This document shows, one piece after another, positions 1-7,919 of a stretch of DNA of 10,000 nucleotides (its first letter is position 1; each line of letters opens with the position of its first letter). Position numbers and translations under genes: made by a program. Origin of the DNA: Magnetospirillum sp. Lineage in GTDB: Bacteria; Pseudomonadota; Alphaproteobacteria; Rhodospirillales; Magnetospirillaceae. The notes beneath the pieces are model-generated. The model was not told the DNA's origin. It worked only from the letters and a program-made list of their open reading frames with translations, and ran no database searches. The stretch lies in assembly GCA_020217035.1 (NCBI GenBank), contig JAIWOG010000086.1:1-10000 (forward strand), in the 5' to 3' direction.

Positions 1-788
1 GGCGAGTGCCGTGGCTGCATTCCCTGTTCGAGAATTCGGCGGCCATCGCGTCAGGGGTAGAGGCGGCGCTGAAAGCCCAGGGACGACGCAGCAAGGTCAT
101 CGCCATGGGTGGCGACGGCGGCACTTTCGACATCGGCTTCCAGGCGTTGTCGGGCATGTTGGAACGCATGCACAACGTTCTTTACGTCTGTTACGACAAC
201 GAAGCCTACATGAACACCGGTATCCAGCGCTCGGGGTCGACCCCGCACGCGGCCCGCACTACCACCTCGCCGCCCGGCAAGGAACGCATGGGCAAGCGGC
301 ATCTGAAGAAGGACCTGCTGTCCATCATCGCCGCCCATCACATCCCCTATGCCGCCAGCGCGTCCGTCGCCTATCCCCAGGATTTGCGCCGCAAGGTGCG
401 CCGGGCCATGGAAATCGACGGCCCCACCTTCCTGTTGGTTCATTCGCCCTGCCCACTGGGCTGGGGCCATGACGGCGCCGAAACGATCCAGGTTGCCCGC
501 TTGGCGGTGCAGACCGGTCTGTTCCCGTTGGTGGAACTGGAACGCGGCGAGGTGGCCTCGGTGATGCCATTGCGTCAACGGGTGCCGGTGGTCGAATACC
601 TGAAACGGCAAGGCCGTTTCCGCCACCTCTTCGCCGAGGACGACCATCGCGCCCAGGAAGAGCGTGAACATCTGCAAGCCTTGGCCGATTACAACGTCGA
701 ACGTTATGGCCTGGACGGTGACGGCGACGACCCGTTCGACGCCGACGGCGCCGACACCATCCGCCGTGGCGGACCGGCCCGCTTTTGA
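1..788 (+). CDS. porB: Pyruvate (2-oxoacid):ferredoxin oxidoreductase, beta subunit (PorB type), 5'-truncated by window
   Basis: This thiamine-diphosphate-binding beta subunit oxidatively decarboxylates pyruvate or another 2-oxoacid to acyl-CoA and passes electrons to ferredoxin in the cytoplasm. The reading frame is already open at the window edge: an Arg codon at 3-5 precedes V-P-W-L-H-S-L-F-E-N, a block that sits inside PorB proteins. The GTG at 6 is therefore an internal Val, not the start. The TPP/Mg motif begins with GDGG at 111-122 and ends in the YDNEAYMNTG block near 192-218. The conserved CPLGW block has its Cys at 450-452. About 260 residues are present. Family members are usually around 290-330, so the N-terminal CxxC cluster ligands lie upstream, where an alpha subunit is also expected. 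The C-terminal tail is acidic. The family call is firm; the exact 2-oxoacid cannot be told from sequence. Confidence 0.9.
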   Translation, partial: RVPWLHSLFENSAAIASGVEAALKAQGRRSKVIAMGGDGGTFDIGFQALSGMLERMHNVLYVCYDNEAYMNTGIQRSGSTPHAARTTTSPPGKERMGKRHLKKDLLSIIAAHHIPYAASASVAYPQDLRRKVRRAMEIDGPTFLLVHSPCPLGWGHDGAETIQVARLAVQTGLFPLVELERGEVASVMPLRQRVPVVEYLKRQGRFRHLFAEDDHRAQEEREHLQALADYNVERYGLDGDGDDPFDADGADTIRRGGPARF

Positions 789-790
789 CA

Positions 791-796
791 AGGGGG
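791..796 (+). promoter_or_regulatory. Ribosome binding site of the GltD-like gene
   Basis: AGGGGG lies 5 bases before the ATG at 802 and just after the porB stop at 786-788. It supports starting the next protein at 802. The same frame is open upstream inside porB, so a longer start near 664 is possible on paper but has no such site. Confidence 0.65.
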
Positions 797-801
797 AAGC
801 C

Positions 802-2505
802 ATGCCCATACCGATGAATCGCGGCGCCTTCGCCCTGGCGGGGTCGTCCCTGGCCTTCAAGACCGGCACTTGGCGCAGTTCCAAGCCGGTCCATGTCCAC
901 GCCACCGCGCCCTGCCACGGCGCCTGCCCGGCCGGCGAAGACCAGCAGGCTTGGCTGGCGCTGTTGCAGGATGGACAACCGCAAAAGGCGTGGGAAAGCC
1001 TGGTGACGGCCAACCCGTTGCCGGCGATCACCGGCCGGGTCTGCCCGCATCCGTGCGAAAGCGCCTGCAACCGCGGCCATTACGATTCCCCCATCGCCAT
1101 CCATGCGGTCGAGCGTTGGCTGGGCGATCAGGCCATCCAGCATAATTGGCCGTATCCGCGCCTTCCCGGCTCACCCCGTGCGGAACGGGTGGCGGTGGTC
1201 GGCGCCGGACCCGCCGGATTGTCGGCGGCATACCATCTGGCAAGGCGCCATTACAACGTGGTGCTGATGGACGCCATGCCCGAGCCCGGCGGCCTGTTGC
1301 GTTCGGCCATTCCCCCCACCCGCCTGCCGCGTGACGTGGTGGACGCGGAAATCCGCCGCCTGATGTCCCTGGGTATCGAATTTCGCCCGCGCACTGCCCT
1401 GGGCCGCGATATCACTTTGGATGAATTGCGCGGGGAATTCGACGCGGTGTTCCTGGCCGTCGGCGCCGGAAAAAGCCGTCACTGGGACGTGGACGGCGCC
1501 GTGCCCGCCGACTTGCACGAAGGTTTGGGATTGCTGCGCGAATGGTTGGCGGTGGGCGCCATTCCCAAGCCCAACGCCGTGGTCATCCATGGCGGCGGCA
1601 ACACCGCCGTCGACCTGGCCCGAGTCATGCGCCGGGCCGGGGTGCGCGACGTCCACGTGGTCACCGCTTCGGGGCTGCCTGGACCCGACACCGATGCCGA
1701 CGACGTGCTGAACGTGGTGCCGCGCGAATTGGAACAAGCCATCGAGGAAGGGGTGCAGTTCCACCCCCACCGCACCATCAACCGGCTGATCATGCGTGGA
1801 TCCAAGGTGGTCGGGGTGGAAATGGTCCGCCTGAAGAAGCTGCCCGACGGCCGGGGGCGCAAGGCCCGTGTGTCCTTTGAAGGCACGGAAACGGTGCTGC
1901 ATGTGGACATGGTCGTCCCGGCCATCGGCGAAGTGGTCGATCCCACCGGCTTGGGAGCTATCCTGAGCGGCAAGGACTTCATCGACACCGACATGTTCGG
2001 CACCATCGCCGGCCATCCTGGCCTGTTCGCCGGCGGCGATTGCCGGGGCTGGATCAAGAAGTTGACCAATGGCACGGTTTCGGCGGCCATCGGCGACGGC
2101 CGCCGCGCCGCCGAGGGAATCGACGCCCTGCTGTCGGGACGCTCACCCGTCGAAGAAACCCGCCCTGCCCTGCCCTTCTCCGAACTGAATCTGGCTTATT
2201 ACGAGAAGGCGCCGCGTGTCGAATTGCCGACCCTGGGTTTGGCGCAACGCGACGACAGCCGCGAGATCGAGGGCGGGCCCGACACCTCCCAAGCCCTGGC
2301 CGAGGCAGGGCGCTGTTTTTCCTGTGGCAATTGCCTGGCCTGCGACAATTGCTGGACCCTGTGCCCCGACAACGCGGTGCTGAAGACGCGGGAAACCTGT
2401 AGCGACGGCAGCCATTACCTGTTCGACTACGAATATTGCAAGGGCTGCGGCCTGTGCGCCGTCGAATGCCCCTGCGGCTTCATCAGCATGGTGGATGACG
2501 ATTAG
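802..2505 (+). CDS. GltD-like FAD/NAD(P)H oxidoreductase with C-terminal 2[4Fe-4S] ferredoxin domain
   Basis: This 567-residue protein probably moves electrons between ferredoxin, or the PorB-type enzyme itself, and NAD(P). The N-terminal Fe-S domain of the GltD/dihydropyrimidine dehydrogenase type has cysteines at 38, 42, 81, 85 and 89 (CHGACP and CPHPCESAC). An FAD Rossmann motif GAGPAG sits at 134-139, an NAD(P)-binding motif GGGNTAVD at 264-271 and the second FAD motif GGD at 411-413. The C-terminus is a PorD-like ferredoxin. C511, C514, C517 and C521 form one CxxCxxCxxxCP cluster site, and C546, C549, C552 and C556 form the other. C505 and C508 lie just before. The gene starts 13 bases after porB, so the two are almost surely cotranscribed. 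No glutamate synthase large subunit is nearby, so glutamate synthesis is unlikely. A related gamma subunit, as I recall, occurs in 2-oxoglutarate:NADP oxidoreductases of aromatic degraders. The exact partner is inferred. Confidence 0.85.
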   Translation: MPIPMNRGAFALAGSSLAFKTGTWRSSKPVHVHATAPCHGACPAGEDQQAWLALLQDGQPQKAWESLVTANPLPAITGRVCPHPCESACNRGHYDSPIAIHAVERWLGDQAIQHNWPYPRLPGSPRAERVAVVGAGPAGLSAAYHLARRHYNVVLMDAMPEPGGLLRSAIPPTRLPRDVVDAEIRRLMSLGIEFRPRTALGRDITLDELRGEFDAVFLAVGAGKSRHWDVDGAVPADLHEGLGLLREWLAVGAIPKPNAVVIHGGGNTAVDLARVMRRAGVRDVHVVTASGLPGPDTDADDVLNVVPRELEQAIEEGVQFHPHRTINRLIMRGSKVVGVEMVRLKKLPDGRGRKARVSFEGTETVLHVDMVVPAIGEVVDPTGLGAILSGKDFIDTDMFGTIAGHPGLFAGGDCRGWIKKLTNGTVSAAIGDGRRAAEGIDALLSGRSPVEETRPALPFSELNLAYYEKAPRVELPTLGLAQRDDSREIEGGPDTSQALAEAGRCFSCGNCLACDNCWTLCPDNAVLKTRETCSDGSHYLFDYEYCKGCGLCAVECPCGFISMVDDD

Positions 2506-2509
2506 CGCC

Positions 2510-2538
2510 TTGGCGAAGTGCGACGCAGCATGGATAAT
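2510..2538 (+). promoter_or_regulatory. Candidate sigma70-type promoter for the Sel1-protease gene
   Basis: TTGGCG (2510-2515) and GATAAT (2533-2538) are separated by 17 bases. They match 4 of 6 and 5 of 6 consensus bases. The site begins 5 bases after the stop of the upstream gene and would start transcription near 2545, about 25 bases before the ATG at 2571. This suggests the protease gene is not simply the last gene of the porB operon. Confidence 0.55.
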
Positions 2539-2570
2539 CGTCGCCCTGTGACCCTTGGGGATGATCGGGC

Positions 2571-4187
2571 ATGAGACATTACAGCGTCGCCTTGGCTTTG
2601 GCTTTGTCCTTGATGTCCCCGGACGCCTGGGCCGGCCTTGACGAAGGCTTGGCGGCTTACGCCCGCAAGGATTGGCCCGCGGCGGCGCGGGAATTCCAGC
2701 CCCTGGCGCAAGACGGCGACCCGGTGGCGGCGTCGCGCCTGGGCTACATGAAACTGAACGGTCTGGGCATGGCCAAGGATGTCGCAGGCGCCGTCGAGCT
2801 TTTGACCAAAGCCGCCGACAAAGGTGACGCCGCCGCCCAGAACACCTTGGGCAGCCTTTATTTCAAGGGCATCGGCGTCGCCAAGGACCCGGCCCGCGCT
2901 CTGATTTACTTCAGCCGCGCTGCCGACCAGAACCAGCCCAACGCGCTGAACAATTTGGGTCAGCTTTATTTCACCGGCAACGGCGTCGCCAAGAACGAGG
3001 CCAAGGCCCTGGAATACCTGCACAAGGCCGCCGACATGGGCATCCCCGCCAGTTGGGAAACCCTGGGCATCGCCTATTGGCATGGTCGCGGCACCACCAA
3101 GGACGCCGCCCTGGCGGTTCCATGGCTTAAGAAAGCCGCCGAAAAAGGCTTCAAGGTGGCGCAGAACCTTTATGGCGCCGCCTTGTGGGGGGGACAAGGC
3201 GTGGCCCAGGATCGGGCCGAAGCGCTGAAATGGTTCGAGCGTTCGGGGATGCAGGGCGACCACGCGTCGCTGTTGAACCTGGCCCACGCCCAATTGAACG
3301 GAATGGGAACCGCCAAGAACGTCGAAAGGGCCTATTACCACTACCTGCTGGCCGAACGTCAGGCGCCGGCCGCCGAAAAGGCCAAATATGCCGAGATGGC
3401 GGAAAAAGCCCGCCTGCAACTGAGTGCCGAACAGGAACGCCAAGCCCGGGAACTGGCTGCCAAATGGCAGCCGAAAAGCGGCGTTCCCGTCTCGACCGAT
3501 TCAGACCCCGAGACGGCCAGCAAGGAAGACGAGAAGGCGCCGCCCCGTCCGCAACGCAATGCCGGGTCCGGGGTCATGGTCAACGGCGGTGGCGTGGTGT
3601 TGACCAATTCCCACGTGGTCAAGTCGTGCCGCAACATCCGCGTCACCCAAGGCGACAACGGCAGCAGCCAAGCGGCCAGCGTCATCGCCCGCGACGACGT
3701 CAACGACATGGCGGTGTTGAACACCACCTTGCGCCCCACTGATTACGCCCGTTTCCGCGATGACGCCGCCATGCGGTCCGGCGACAACGTGGTCGCCGTC
3801 GGCTTTCCTTTGTCGTCACTACTGTCGCGCGAACCCAACATCACCGCCGGCGTCATCAGCGCCATGAACGGCCTGCGCGGCGACAAGCGCCATTACCAGA
3901 TCACCGCCCCCATCCAGCGCGGCAATTCCGGCGGCCCCGTCACCGACATGAGCGGCAACGTGGTGGGAATCGTGGTGTCCACCCTGAACGCCATGAAGGT
4001 GGCCGACAAGTCGGGTGCCATCCCACAGAACGTCAACTTCGCCATCAAGGGTGAGTTGTTGAAGAAGTTCCTGACCGACAACAAGGTGGAATTCGTCACC
4101 AAGGCCCCGTCGGCCAGCGAAAAATCGGTGGCCGACGTGGGCGAGATGGTGCGCAAGGTGGCGGTCTACGTGGAATGCGAGGGGTAG
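2571..4187 (+). CDS. Exported Sel1/TPR-repeat protein fused to a trypsin-like (S1, Deg-like) serine protease domain
   Basis: This 538-residue protein starts with a signal peptide: a hydrophobic stretch ending in AWA, with likely cleavage before GLDEG at residue 23. Residues about 23 to 260 hold six to seven Sel1-type repeats of 36 residues, each with an LG-x-LY-x-G-x-GVAKD pattern followed by AL-x-x-L-x-KAA. A helical, charged linker rich in Lys, Glu and Pro follows. The C-terminal half is a trypsin-fold protease with H348 (TNSHVV), D379 (NDMAVL) and S453 (GNSGGP), so it should be active. No PDZ domain is visible, unlike DegP. Sel1 repeats normally bind proteins, so they may select substrates or place the protease in the periplasm. 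A GGGGA at 2557-2561 sits 9 bases before the ATG. The ATG at 2561 is out of frame. The gene ends 176 bases before the convergent fixX. The substrate is unknown. Confidence 0.87.
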   Translation: MRHYSVALALALSLMSPDAWAGLDEGLAAYARKDWPAAAREFQPLAQDGDPVAASRLGYMKLNGLGMAKDVAGAVELLTKAADKGDAAAQNTLGSLYFKGIGVAKDPARALIYFSRAADQNQPNALNNLGQLYFTGNGVAKNEAKALEYLHKAADMGIPASWETLGIAYWHGRGTTKDAALAVPWLKKAAEKGFKVAQNLYGAALWGGQGVAQDRAEALKWFERSGMQGDHASLLNLAHAQLNGMGTAKNVERAYYHYLLAERQAPAAEKAKYAEMAEKARLQLSAEQERQARELAAKWQPKSGVPVSTDSDPETASKEDEKAPPRPQRNAGSGVMVNGGGVVLTNSHVVKSCRNIRVTQGDNGSSQAASVIARDDVNDMAVLNTTLRPTDYARFRDDAAMRSGDNVVAVGFPLSSLLSREPNITAGVISAMNGLRGDKRHYQITAPIQRGNSGGPVTDMSGNVVGIVVSTLNAMKVADKSGAIPQNVNFAIKGELLKKFLTDNKVEFVTKAPSASEKSVADVGEMVRKVAVYVECEG

Positions 4188-4209
4188 GCCGTCTTCGGTC
4201 TTTTGGCGT

Positions 4210-4319
4210 CGTCATGCCCGGACTTGACCCGGGGATTCACGCGTTTCCGCCTAAGATATTGCTGAAAAAGAATTTTCCGCCGGGTCACGTGGATCGCCGG
4301 GTCAAGCCCGGCGATGACG
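4210..4319. repeat. Large imperfect inverted repeat between convergent genes (alphaproteobacterial palindromic intergenic element)
   Basis: The arms are 4210-4241 and 4288-4319, with a 46-base loop. By hand alignment, 27 of 32 positions pair. Each arm also folds on itself: CCCGG/CCGGG at 4217-4233, and CGCCGGG/CCCGGCG at 4295-4313 with a TCAAG loop. A direct copy of CGCCGGGTCA occurs at 4278-4287 and 4295-4304. From memory, elements of this kind, which translate to MPGLDPGIH-like peptides, are spread through alphaproteobacterial intergenic regions. Its place between two converging genes suggests a two-way transcription barrier or mRNA-end stabiliser. No T-run follows either arm, so it is not a classic intrinsic terminator. 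The rest of 4188-4363 shows nothing else recognisable. Confidence 0.8.
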
Positions 4320-4363
4320 CAAGGGGAATACATTGGGCACGGGCGAGAGCCCGTCTCTGACGA

Positions 4364-4648
4364 TCAGCCGAATTTGTAAAGAATGCCGAAGCCGCCGCGT
4401 GGATAGGACCATTCGATGTTGAAATGGTCGTCGCAGATGACCCGGCAGGTGCCGCATTCCAGACAACCGTCGGTGGTCAGCACCACTTTGCCATCTTCCA
4501 GGGCGTAGCACGCCGCCGGGCAGCAATAGGTGCATTGCTTGGCGGTGCACTTGCCTTCGCACACATCGGCGTTGATGATGGCGATGTGCGGGCGGCCCTC
4601 GTCAACGCGATAGCGGTTCTCGAACAGCTTTTCCTCGACCTTGCTCAT
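4364..4648 (-). CDS. fixX: FixX ferredoxin-like protein
   Basis: FixX is a 94-residue Fe-S protein that works with FixC to pass electrons from the FixAB flavoprotein to the membrane quinone pool. It resembles the ferredoxin domain of ETF-quinone oxidoreductase. Cysteines lie at 30, 34, 39, 42, 43 and 47, and a textbook CxxCxxCxxxC site uses C62, C65, C68 and C72. The C-terminal end (GGFGILYKFG) is typical of FixX. The start codon overlaps the fixC stop as ATGA at 4648-4645, so translation is probably coupled. A Shine-Dalgarno GGTGAGG at 4663-4657 lies 8 bases upstream, inside fixC. It is the last gene of the fixABCX operon. Length and motifs match the family and nothing looks broken. Confidence 0.95.
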   Translation of the reverse strand: MSKVEEKLFENRYRVDEGRPHIAIINADVCEGKCTAKQCTYCCPAACYALEDGKVVLTTDGCLECGTCRVICDDHFNIEWSYPRGGFGILYKFG

Positions 4649-5943
4649 CGGAACGACCTCACCAGCTTTATGGCGTCACCCAGCATGCCCAAGTAGGACC
4701 GGCGCTTGACGAATTCGCCGGCGATTTCCTTTTGCTTGGTCTTCTTGTCCACGTTGTCCACCTTCAACATGGTGGCCGCCGCCTTGTTCAGCAACTCGGG
4801 ATAGGTGGTGAAGAACTGGGGATTTGCATGGAAGATTTCCGGCATTTCCTTGTATTTCTTCAAGTCCTTCATCACGAAGCTGGATTCCAGGGCGGCGCGG
4901 TAGGCGGCCAGGTGCGGGGCGGTGCAAGGCTTGCCCTCTTCCTTCAGCTTGATGATGGTCTCGGCCGCCATGCGGCCCGAAGCCATCGCCAAGTTCGAGC
5001 CTTCGCGGTGCACGGCGTTGACGAAGCCCCCCGAATCTCCGCAGATCACCCAGCCGTCGCCATGGACCTGCGGGATAGCCTTGTAGCCGCCCTCGGGGAT
5101 CAGATGGGCGGAATATTCCTTGACCTCGGACCCGGCGATCAGCGGCTTGATGGCCGGATGCTTCTTCATCTCGTCCAGCATGTCATAAGGGGTGATGCCG
5201 CCCTTCTTGAAATCGTCGGCCATGCAGCCGATCCCCAACGCGATGGATTCGCGGTTGGTGTACAAGAAGGCGGTGCCCATCATGCCCTTGGTGATCTTGC
5301 CGAACATCTCGATGACGACGCCTTCGTCATTGGCGATGTTAAAGCGTTGCTCGATCACTTCCTTGGGCAGGAAATGCATTTCCTTGACCGCCAGGGCCAC
5401 GTCGGCGGCCTTGATGGTGGGGCGCAGGCCAGCCTTGGTGGCGATCAACGAGTTGACGCCGTCAGCCAACACCACCACGTCGGCGAAGATATCGCCGCCG
5501 ACGCGGTCGGTGCGCACGCCCACCACCTTGCCGTCCTGCTTGATCAGGTCCAGCACGGTGGCTTCGCAGATCAGCAGCACGCCGGCATCGGTGGCTTTCT
5601 TCGACATCCAGCGATCGACGTTGGCGCGGATCACCGTGTACCGGGTCGGCGGCTCGTCTTTCTTCTTCACGCCGCGATAGTTGGACCCCACATAGGTCTC
5701 GTCGTCCAACACCCACATGCGCTGTTCGATGATCGGGCGTTCCAGCGGCGCCTGACGTCGGCAATTGGGGATCACCTGTTCCAGCGCCTCGGCGTAAAGG
5801 ATGGCGCCTTGGACGTTCTTGGAACCGGGATATTCGCCGCGTTCCAATTGCAGCACCTTCAGGCCGGCGCGGGCCAGGACGATGGCGGCGGAATTGCCCG
5901 CCGGACCGGCGCCGACGACGATGGCGTCGAATTTTTCGGCCAT
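4645..5943 (-). CDS. fixC: FixC, ETF-quinone oxidoreductase-like flavoprotein
   Basis: FixC is a 432-residue FAD protein of the ETF-QO/GeranylGeranyl reductase superfamily. With FixX it takes electrons from FixAB and reduces quinone on the inner face of the membrane. The N-terminal dinucleotide fold is plain: GAGPAG at residues 11-16, then an acidic end of the second strand (LERGEYPG). A CGDSGGFVN block in the second half is the second FAD contact region. The start chosen is the ATG at 5943, because AGGAGAG lies just upstream and the protein then begins with MAEKFDAIVVG, as in homologues. The frame is open to 5988, but that extension is Arg-rich and overlaps the end of fixB. FixB stops 10 bases upstream. 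The fixX start overlaps the stop. Confidence 0.95.
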   Translation of the reverse strand: MAEKFDAIVVGAGPAGNSAAIVLARAGLKVLQLERGEYPGSKNVQGAILYAEALEQVIPNCRRQAPLERPIIEQRMWVLDDETYVGSNYRGVKKKDEPPTRYTVIRANVDRWMSKKATDAGVLLICEATVLDLIKQDGKVVGVRTDRVGGDIFADVVVLADGVNSLIATKAGLRPTIKAADVALAVKEMHFLPKEVIEQRFNIANDEGVVIEMFGKITKGMMGTAFLYTNRESIALGIGCMADDFKKGGITPYDMLDEMKKHPAIKPLIAGSEVKEYSAHLIPEGGYKAIPQVHGDGWVICGDSGGFVNAVHREGSNLAMASGRMAAETIIKLKEEGKPCTAPHLAAYRAALESSFVMKDLKKYKEMPEIFHANPQFFTTYPELLNKAAATMLKVDNVDKKTKQKEIAGEFVKRRSYLGMLGDAIKLVRSFR

Positions 5944-5948
5944 GGATT

Positions 5949-5955
5949 CTCTCCT
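5949..5955 (-). promoter_or_regulatory. Ribosome binding site that fixes the fixC start
   Basis: On the minus strand AGGAGAG runs from 5955 to 5949, 5 bases before the ATG at 5943. Its first two bases belong to the fixB stop codon TAG (5956-5954), so a ribosome ending fixB would be placed right at the fixC start. This decides for 5943 over the upstream in-frame ATG at 5988. Confidence 0.7.
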
Positions 5956-7057
5956 ATTCCGCCGCCTTGCGGGCCGCCAAGCGTTCACGCAACGCCTCGG
6001 TCAACGCCGGCAGGATCTGTAACGCGTCGCCGACCACGCCGAAGGTGGCGAAGTCGAAGATGGGAGCGTTGGGGTCGTTGTTGATGGCGATGATGACGTC
6101 GGCGCCCTCGACGCCGACCCGGTGTTGGATGGCCCCCGAGATGCCGGCGGCGATGTACAACTTGGGGCGAATGGTCTTGCCGGTCTGGCCGATCTGGCGG
6201 TCGGCGGCGATCCATCCGGCATGGGTGACCGGGCGCGAGCCGCCGTAATCGCCGCCCAGCACGGCGGCCAAGTCCTGTACCAGCTTGAAGTTTTCCGGCT
6301 TGCCCAGGCCGCGCCCGCCGGCGACGACGATGTCGGCATAGGCCAATTGCGCCTTTTCGGCGTCGGAATCGGGGATGAACGACAAGATCTTGGTGACGAT
6401 GTCGGCTTCCGCCACCTTCGAGGCGTGCTCGATCACTTGGCCGCGTTTGCCCGGCACCCGTTCCGGCATGGCCATGACGCGCGGGCGAACGGTGGCCATC
6501 TGCGGCCGGTATTCCAGGGTGTGGATGGTGCACAGCAGCGAACCGCCGAAGGTCGGGCGGGTGGCGGCCAGGGACCGGGTTTCGTCGTCGATGCGCAATT
6601 CGGTGCAATCGGCGGTCAGGCCAGTGGCGAGCGTCGTGGCCAGGGCGCCGGCCAAGTCGCGGCCCAGGGTCGTGGCGCCCAGCAGCATGATTTCCGGCTT
6701 GAAGGTCTGCACCAGATCGGTCAGCCCCGCCGTGTAGGGATCGGTGCGGTAATCGGCCAGCACCGCGTTACGCATCAGATAGACGCTGTCGGCGCCGTAT
6801 TCAAAGGCGCCGTCGCAAGCCGCCAGGGTTTCCGGGGCGTCGGGCCCCAACACCACGCCGGAAACCGGAACGCCCAGATGGGTGGCCAGCTTGCGGCCCT
6901 CGCCCAGCAATTCCCACGACACCGGATGAACCTTGCCGCGTTCCAGTTCGATGAACACCCAGACGCCGTGATAGACGCTGAGGTCGGCGCCGTCGGCACG
7001 GCGGGGAGCCGAGGCGACGGGCGTCGACTGTTCCTGATCGATGTCCTCGGCGCTCAT
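5954..7057 (-). CDS. fixB: FixB, electron transfer flavoprotein alpha subunit
   Basis: FixB is the 367-residue alpha subunit of the Fix electron transfer flavoprotein and pairs with FixA. The complex takes electrons from NADH and can split them between a low-potential acceptor and quinone. The N-terminal ETF domain begins near residue 30 ([10 protein letters not shown]) after a short, polar extension that looks disordered. The C-terminal FAD-binding domain has the conserved stretch from about P298 to H311 ([13 protein letters not shown]), followed by the NNDPNAPIF segment that grips FAD. Its start overlaps the fixA stop as ATGA at 7057-7054, with GGAG motifs about 8-17 bases upstream inside fixA. 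Length is normal for FixB, and longer than typical ETF alpha subunits because of the extension. Confidence 0.95.
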   Translation of the reverse strand: MSAEDIDQEQSTPVASAPRRADGADLSVYHGVWVFIELERGKVHPVSWELLGEGRKLATHLGVPVSGVVLGPDAPETLAACDGAFEYGADSVYLMRNAVLADYRTDPYTAGLTDLVQTFKPEIMLLGATTLGRDLAGALATTLATGLTADCTELRIDDETRSLAATRPTFGGSLLCTIHTLEYRPQMATVRPRVMAMPERVPGKRGQVIEHASKVAEADIVTKILSFIPDSDAEKAQLAYADIVVAGGRGLGKPENFKLVQDLAAVLGGDYGGSRPVTHAGWIAADRQIGQTGKTIRPKLYIAAGISGAIQHRVGVEGADVIIAINNDPNAPIFDFATFGVVGDALQILPALTEALRERLAARKAAE

Positions 7058-7890
7058 CGTCCGATCTCCGTCTCCAGCTTGGGGTGCTTGGCGAACAGGC
7101 CATCCAGCAGCGCGTCCGCCACCTCGCGGGGGCTTTTACCCTCGGTGGCGATCATCTGCGCCTTCACCGCCTTGGGCGGCGGCGCGAACACCTTCTTCAC
7201 CACGGTGGGCGAGCCCTTCAGGCCGCATTGGTTGGGCGCGGTGATGCCGGCGGCCTTGTGGTCCCATTCGACCACTTCGTAGCGGGCGGCCCGGAACAAA
7301 TCGTCCATGGTGCCGTAACGCATTTCATTGCTGCCTTCCAGCATGGTGACCAGGCAGGGCAACGTGGTGGCCAACACCTGCACCCCGCCTTCGGATCGGC
7401 GGTGGACGACGATCTCGCCCTTGTCCAGGTCGACCTTTTCCACCTCGGCCACATAGGTCAGCTGCTGCATGCCCAGACGCCGGGCGATGCCGGGGCCGAC
7501 CTGGGCGGTGTCGCCGTCGATGGTCTGCTTGCCGCAGAACACCATGTCCACCTTCTCGGTCTCGTCGATCTTGGCGATGGTGGACGCCAAGGCGAAGGAC
7601 GTGGCCAGGGTGTCGGAACCGGCGAACACCTTGTCGGTCAGCAAAATGGCGTCGTCGGCGCCATAGGAGATGCATTTCTTCAGGGCTTCGATGGCCATTT
7701 TCGGCCCCATGGTGATCACAGTCACCTTTCCGCCGAATTTGTCGCGCAGCCGCAGCGCTTCTTCCAGGGAAAACAGGTCATAGGGATTGATGATCGTGGG
7801 CACGCCCTGACGCATGATGGTGTTGGTTACCGGGTGCACGCGGATCTGAGCGCTGTCCGGAACCTGCTTGATGCAGACGACGATATGCAT
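7054..7890 (-). CDS. fixA: FixA, electron transfer flavoprotein beta subunit
   Basis: FixA is the 278-residue beta subunit of the Fix flavoprotein and the first gene of the operon. It starts with [13 protein letters not shown], the usual ETF-beta N-terminus. [16 protein letters not shown] follows, and a [18 protein letters not shown] block contributes to nucleotide binding. In bifurcating ETFs this subunit carries the FAD that receives the NADH hydride. The start at 7890 has AGGGA (7902-7898) 7 bases upstream. In nitrogen fixers such as Rhodospirillum rubrum and rhizobia, fixABCX supplies electrons to nitrogenase. That role here is inferred from family membership, since no nif gene lies in this window. 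Confidence 0.95.
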   Translation of the reverse strand: MHIVVCIKQVPDSAQIRVHPVTNTIMRQGVPTIINPYDLFSLEEALRLRDKFGGKVTVITMGPKMAIEALKKCISYGADDAILLTDKVFAGSDTLATSFALASTIAKIDETEKVDMVFCGKQTIDGDTAQVGPGIARRLGMQQLTYVAEVEKVDLDKGEIVVHRRSEGGVQVLATTLPCLVTMLEGSNEMRYGTMDDLFRAARYEVVEWDHKAAGITAPNQCGLKGSPTVVKKVFAPPPKAVKAQMIATEGKSPREVADALLDGLFAKHPKLETEIGR

Positions 7891-7919
7891 GTCCCAATCC
7901 CTAAATCCGAAACCCGCTG

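Noticed and set aside
664..801. Upstream extension of the GltD-like protein to 664
   Set aside because: It would overlap the end of porB by over 100 bases, has no ribosome binding site, and the ATG at 802 has a strong one.
51..1070. Long minus-strand open frame opposite porB and the GltD-like gene
   Set aside because: High GC leaves long shadow frames. The + strand proteins have clear family motifs and this frame has none.
4175..4360. A 61-residue + strand open frame with an MPGLDPGIH start, overlapping the Sel1-protease end
   Set aside because: It is formed by the palindromic repeat at 4210-4319. Such frames are common false genes in alphaproteobacteria, and no ribosome binding site or domain is seen.
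4732..6084. 450-residue + strand open frame opposite fixC
   Set aside because: It is the antisense shadow of fixC, rich in His, Gly and Ala with no recognisable domain.
6122..7282. 386-residue + strand open frame opposite fixB and fixA
   Set aside because: It is an antisense shadow. The minus-strand frame encodes well-defined FixB and FixA motifs.
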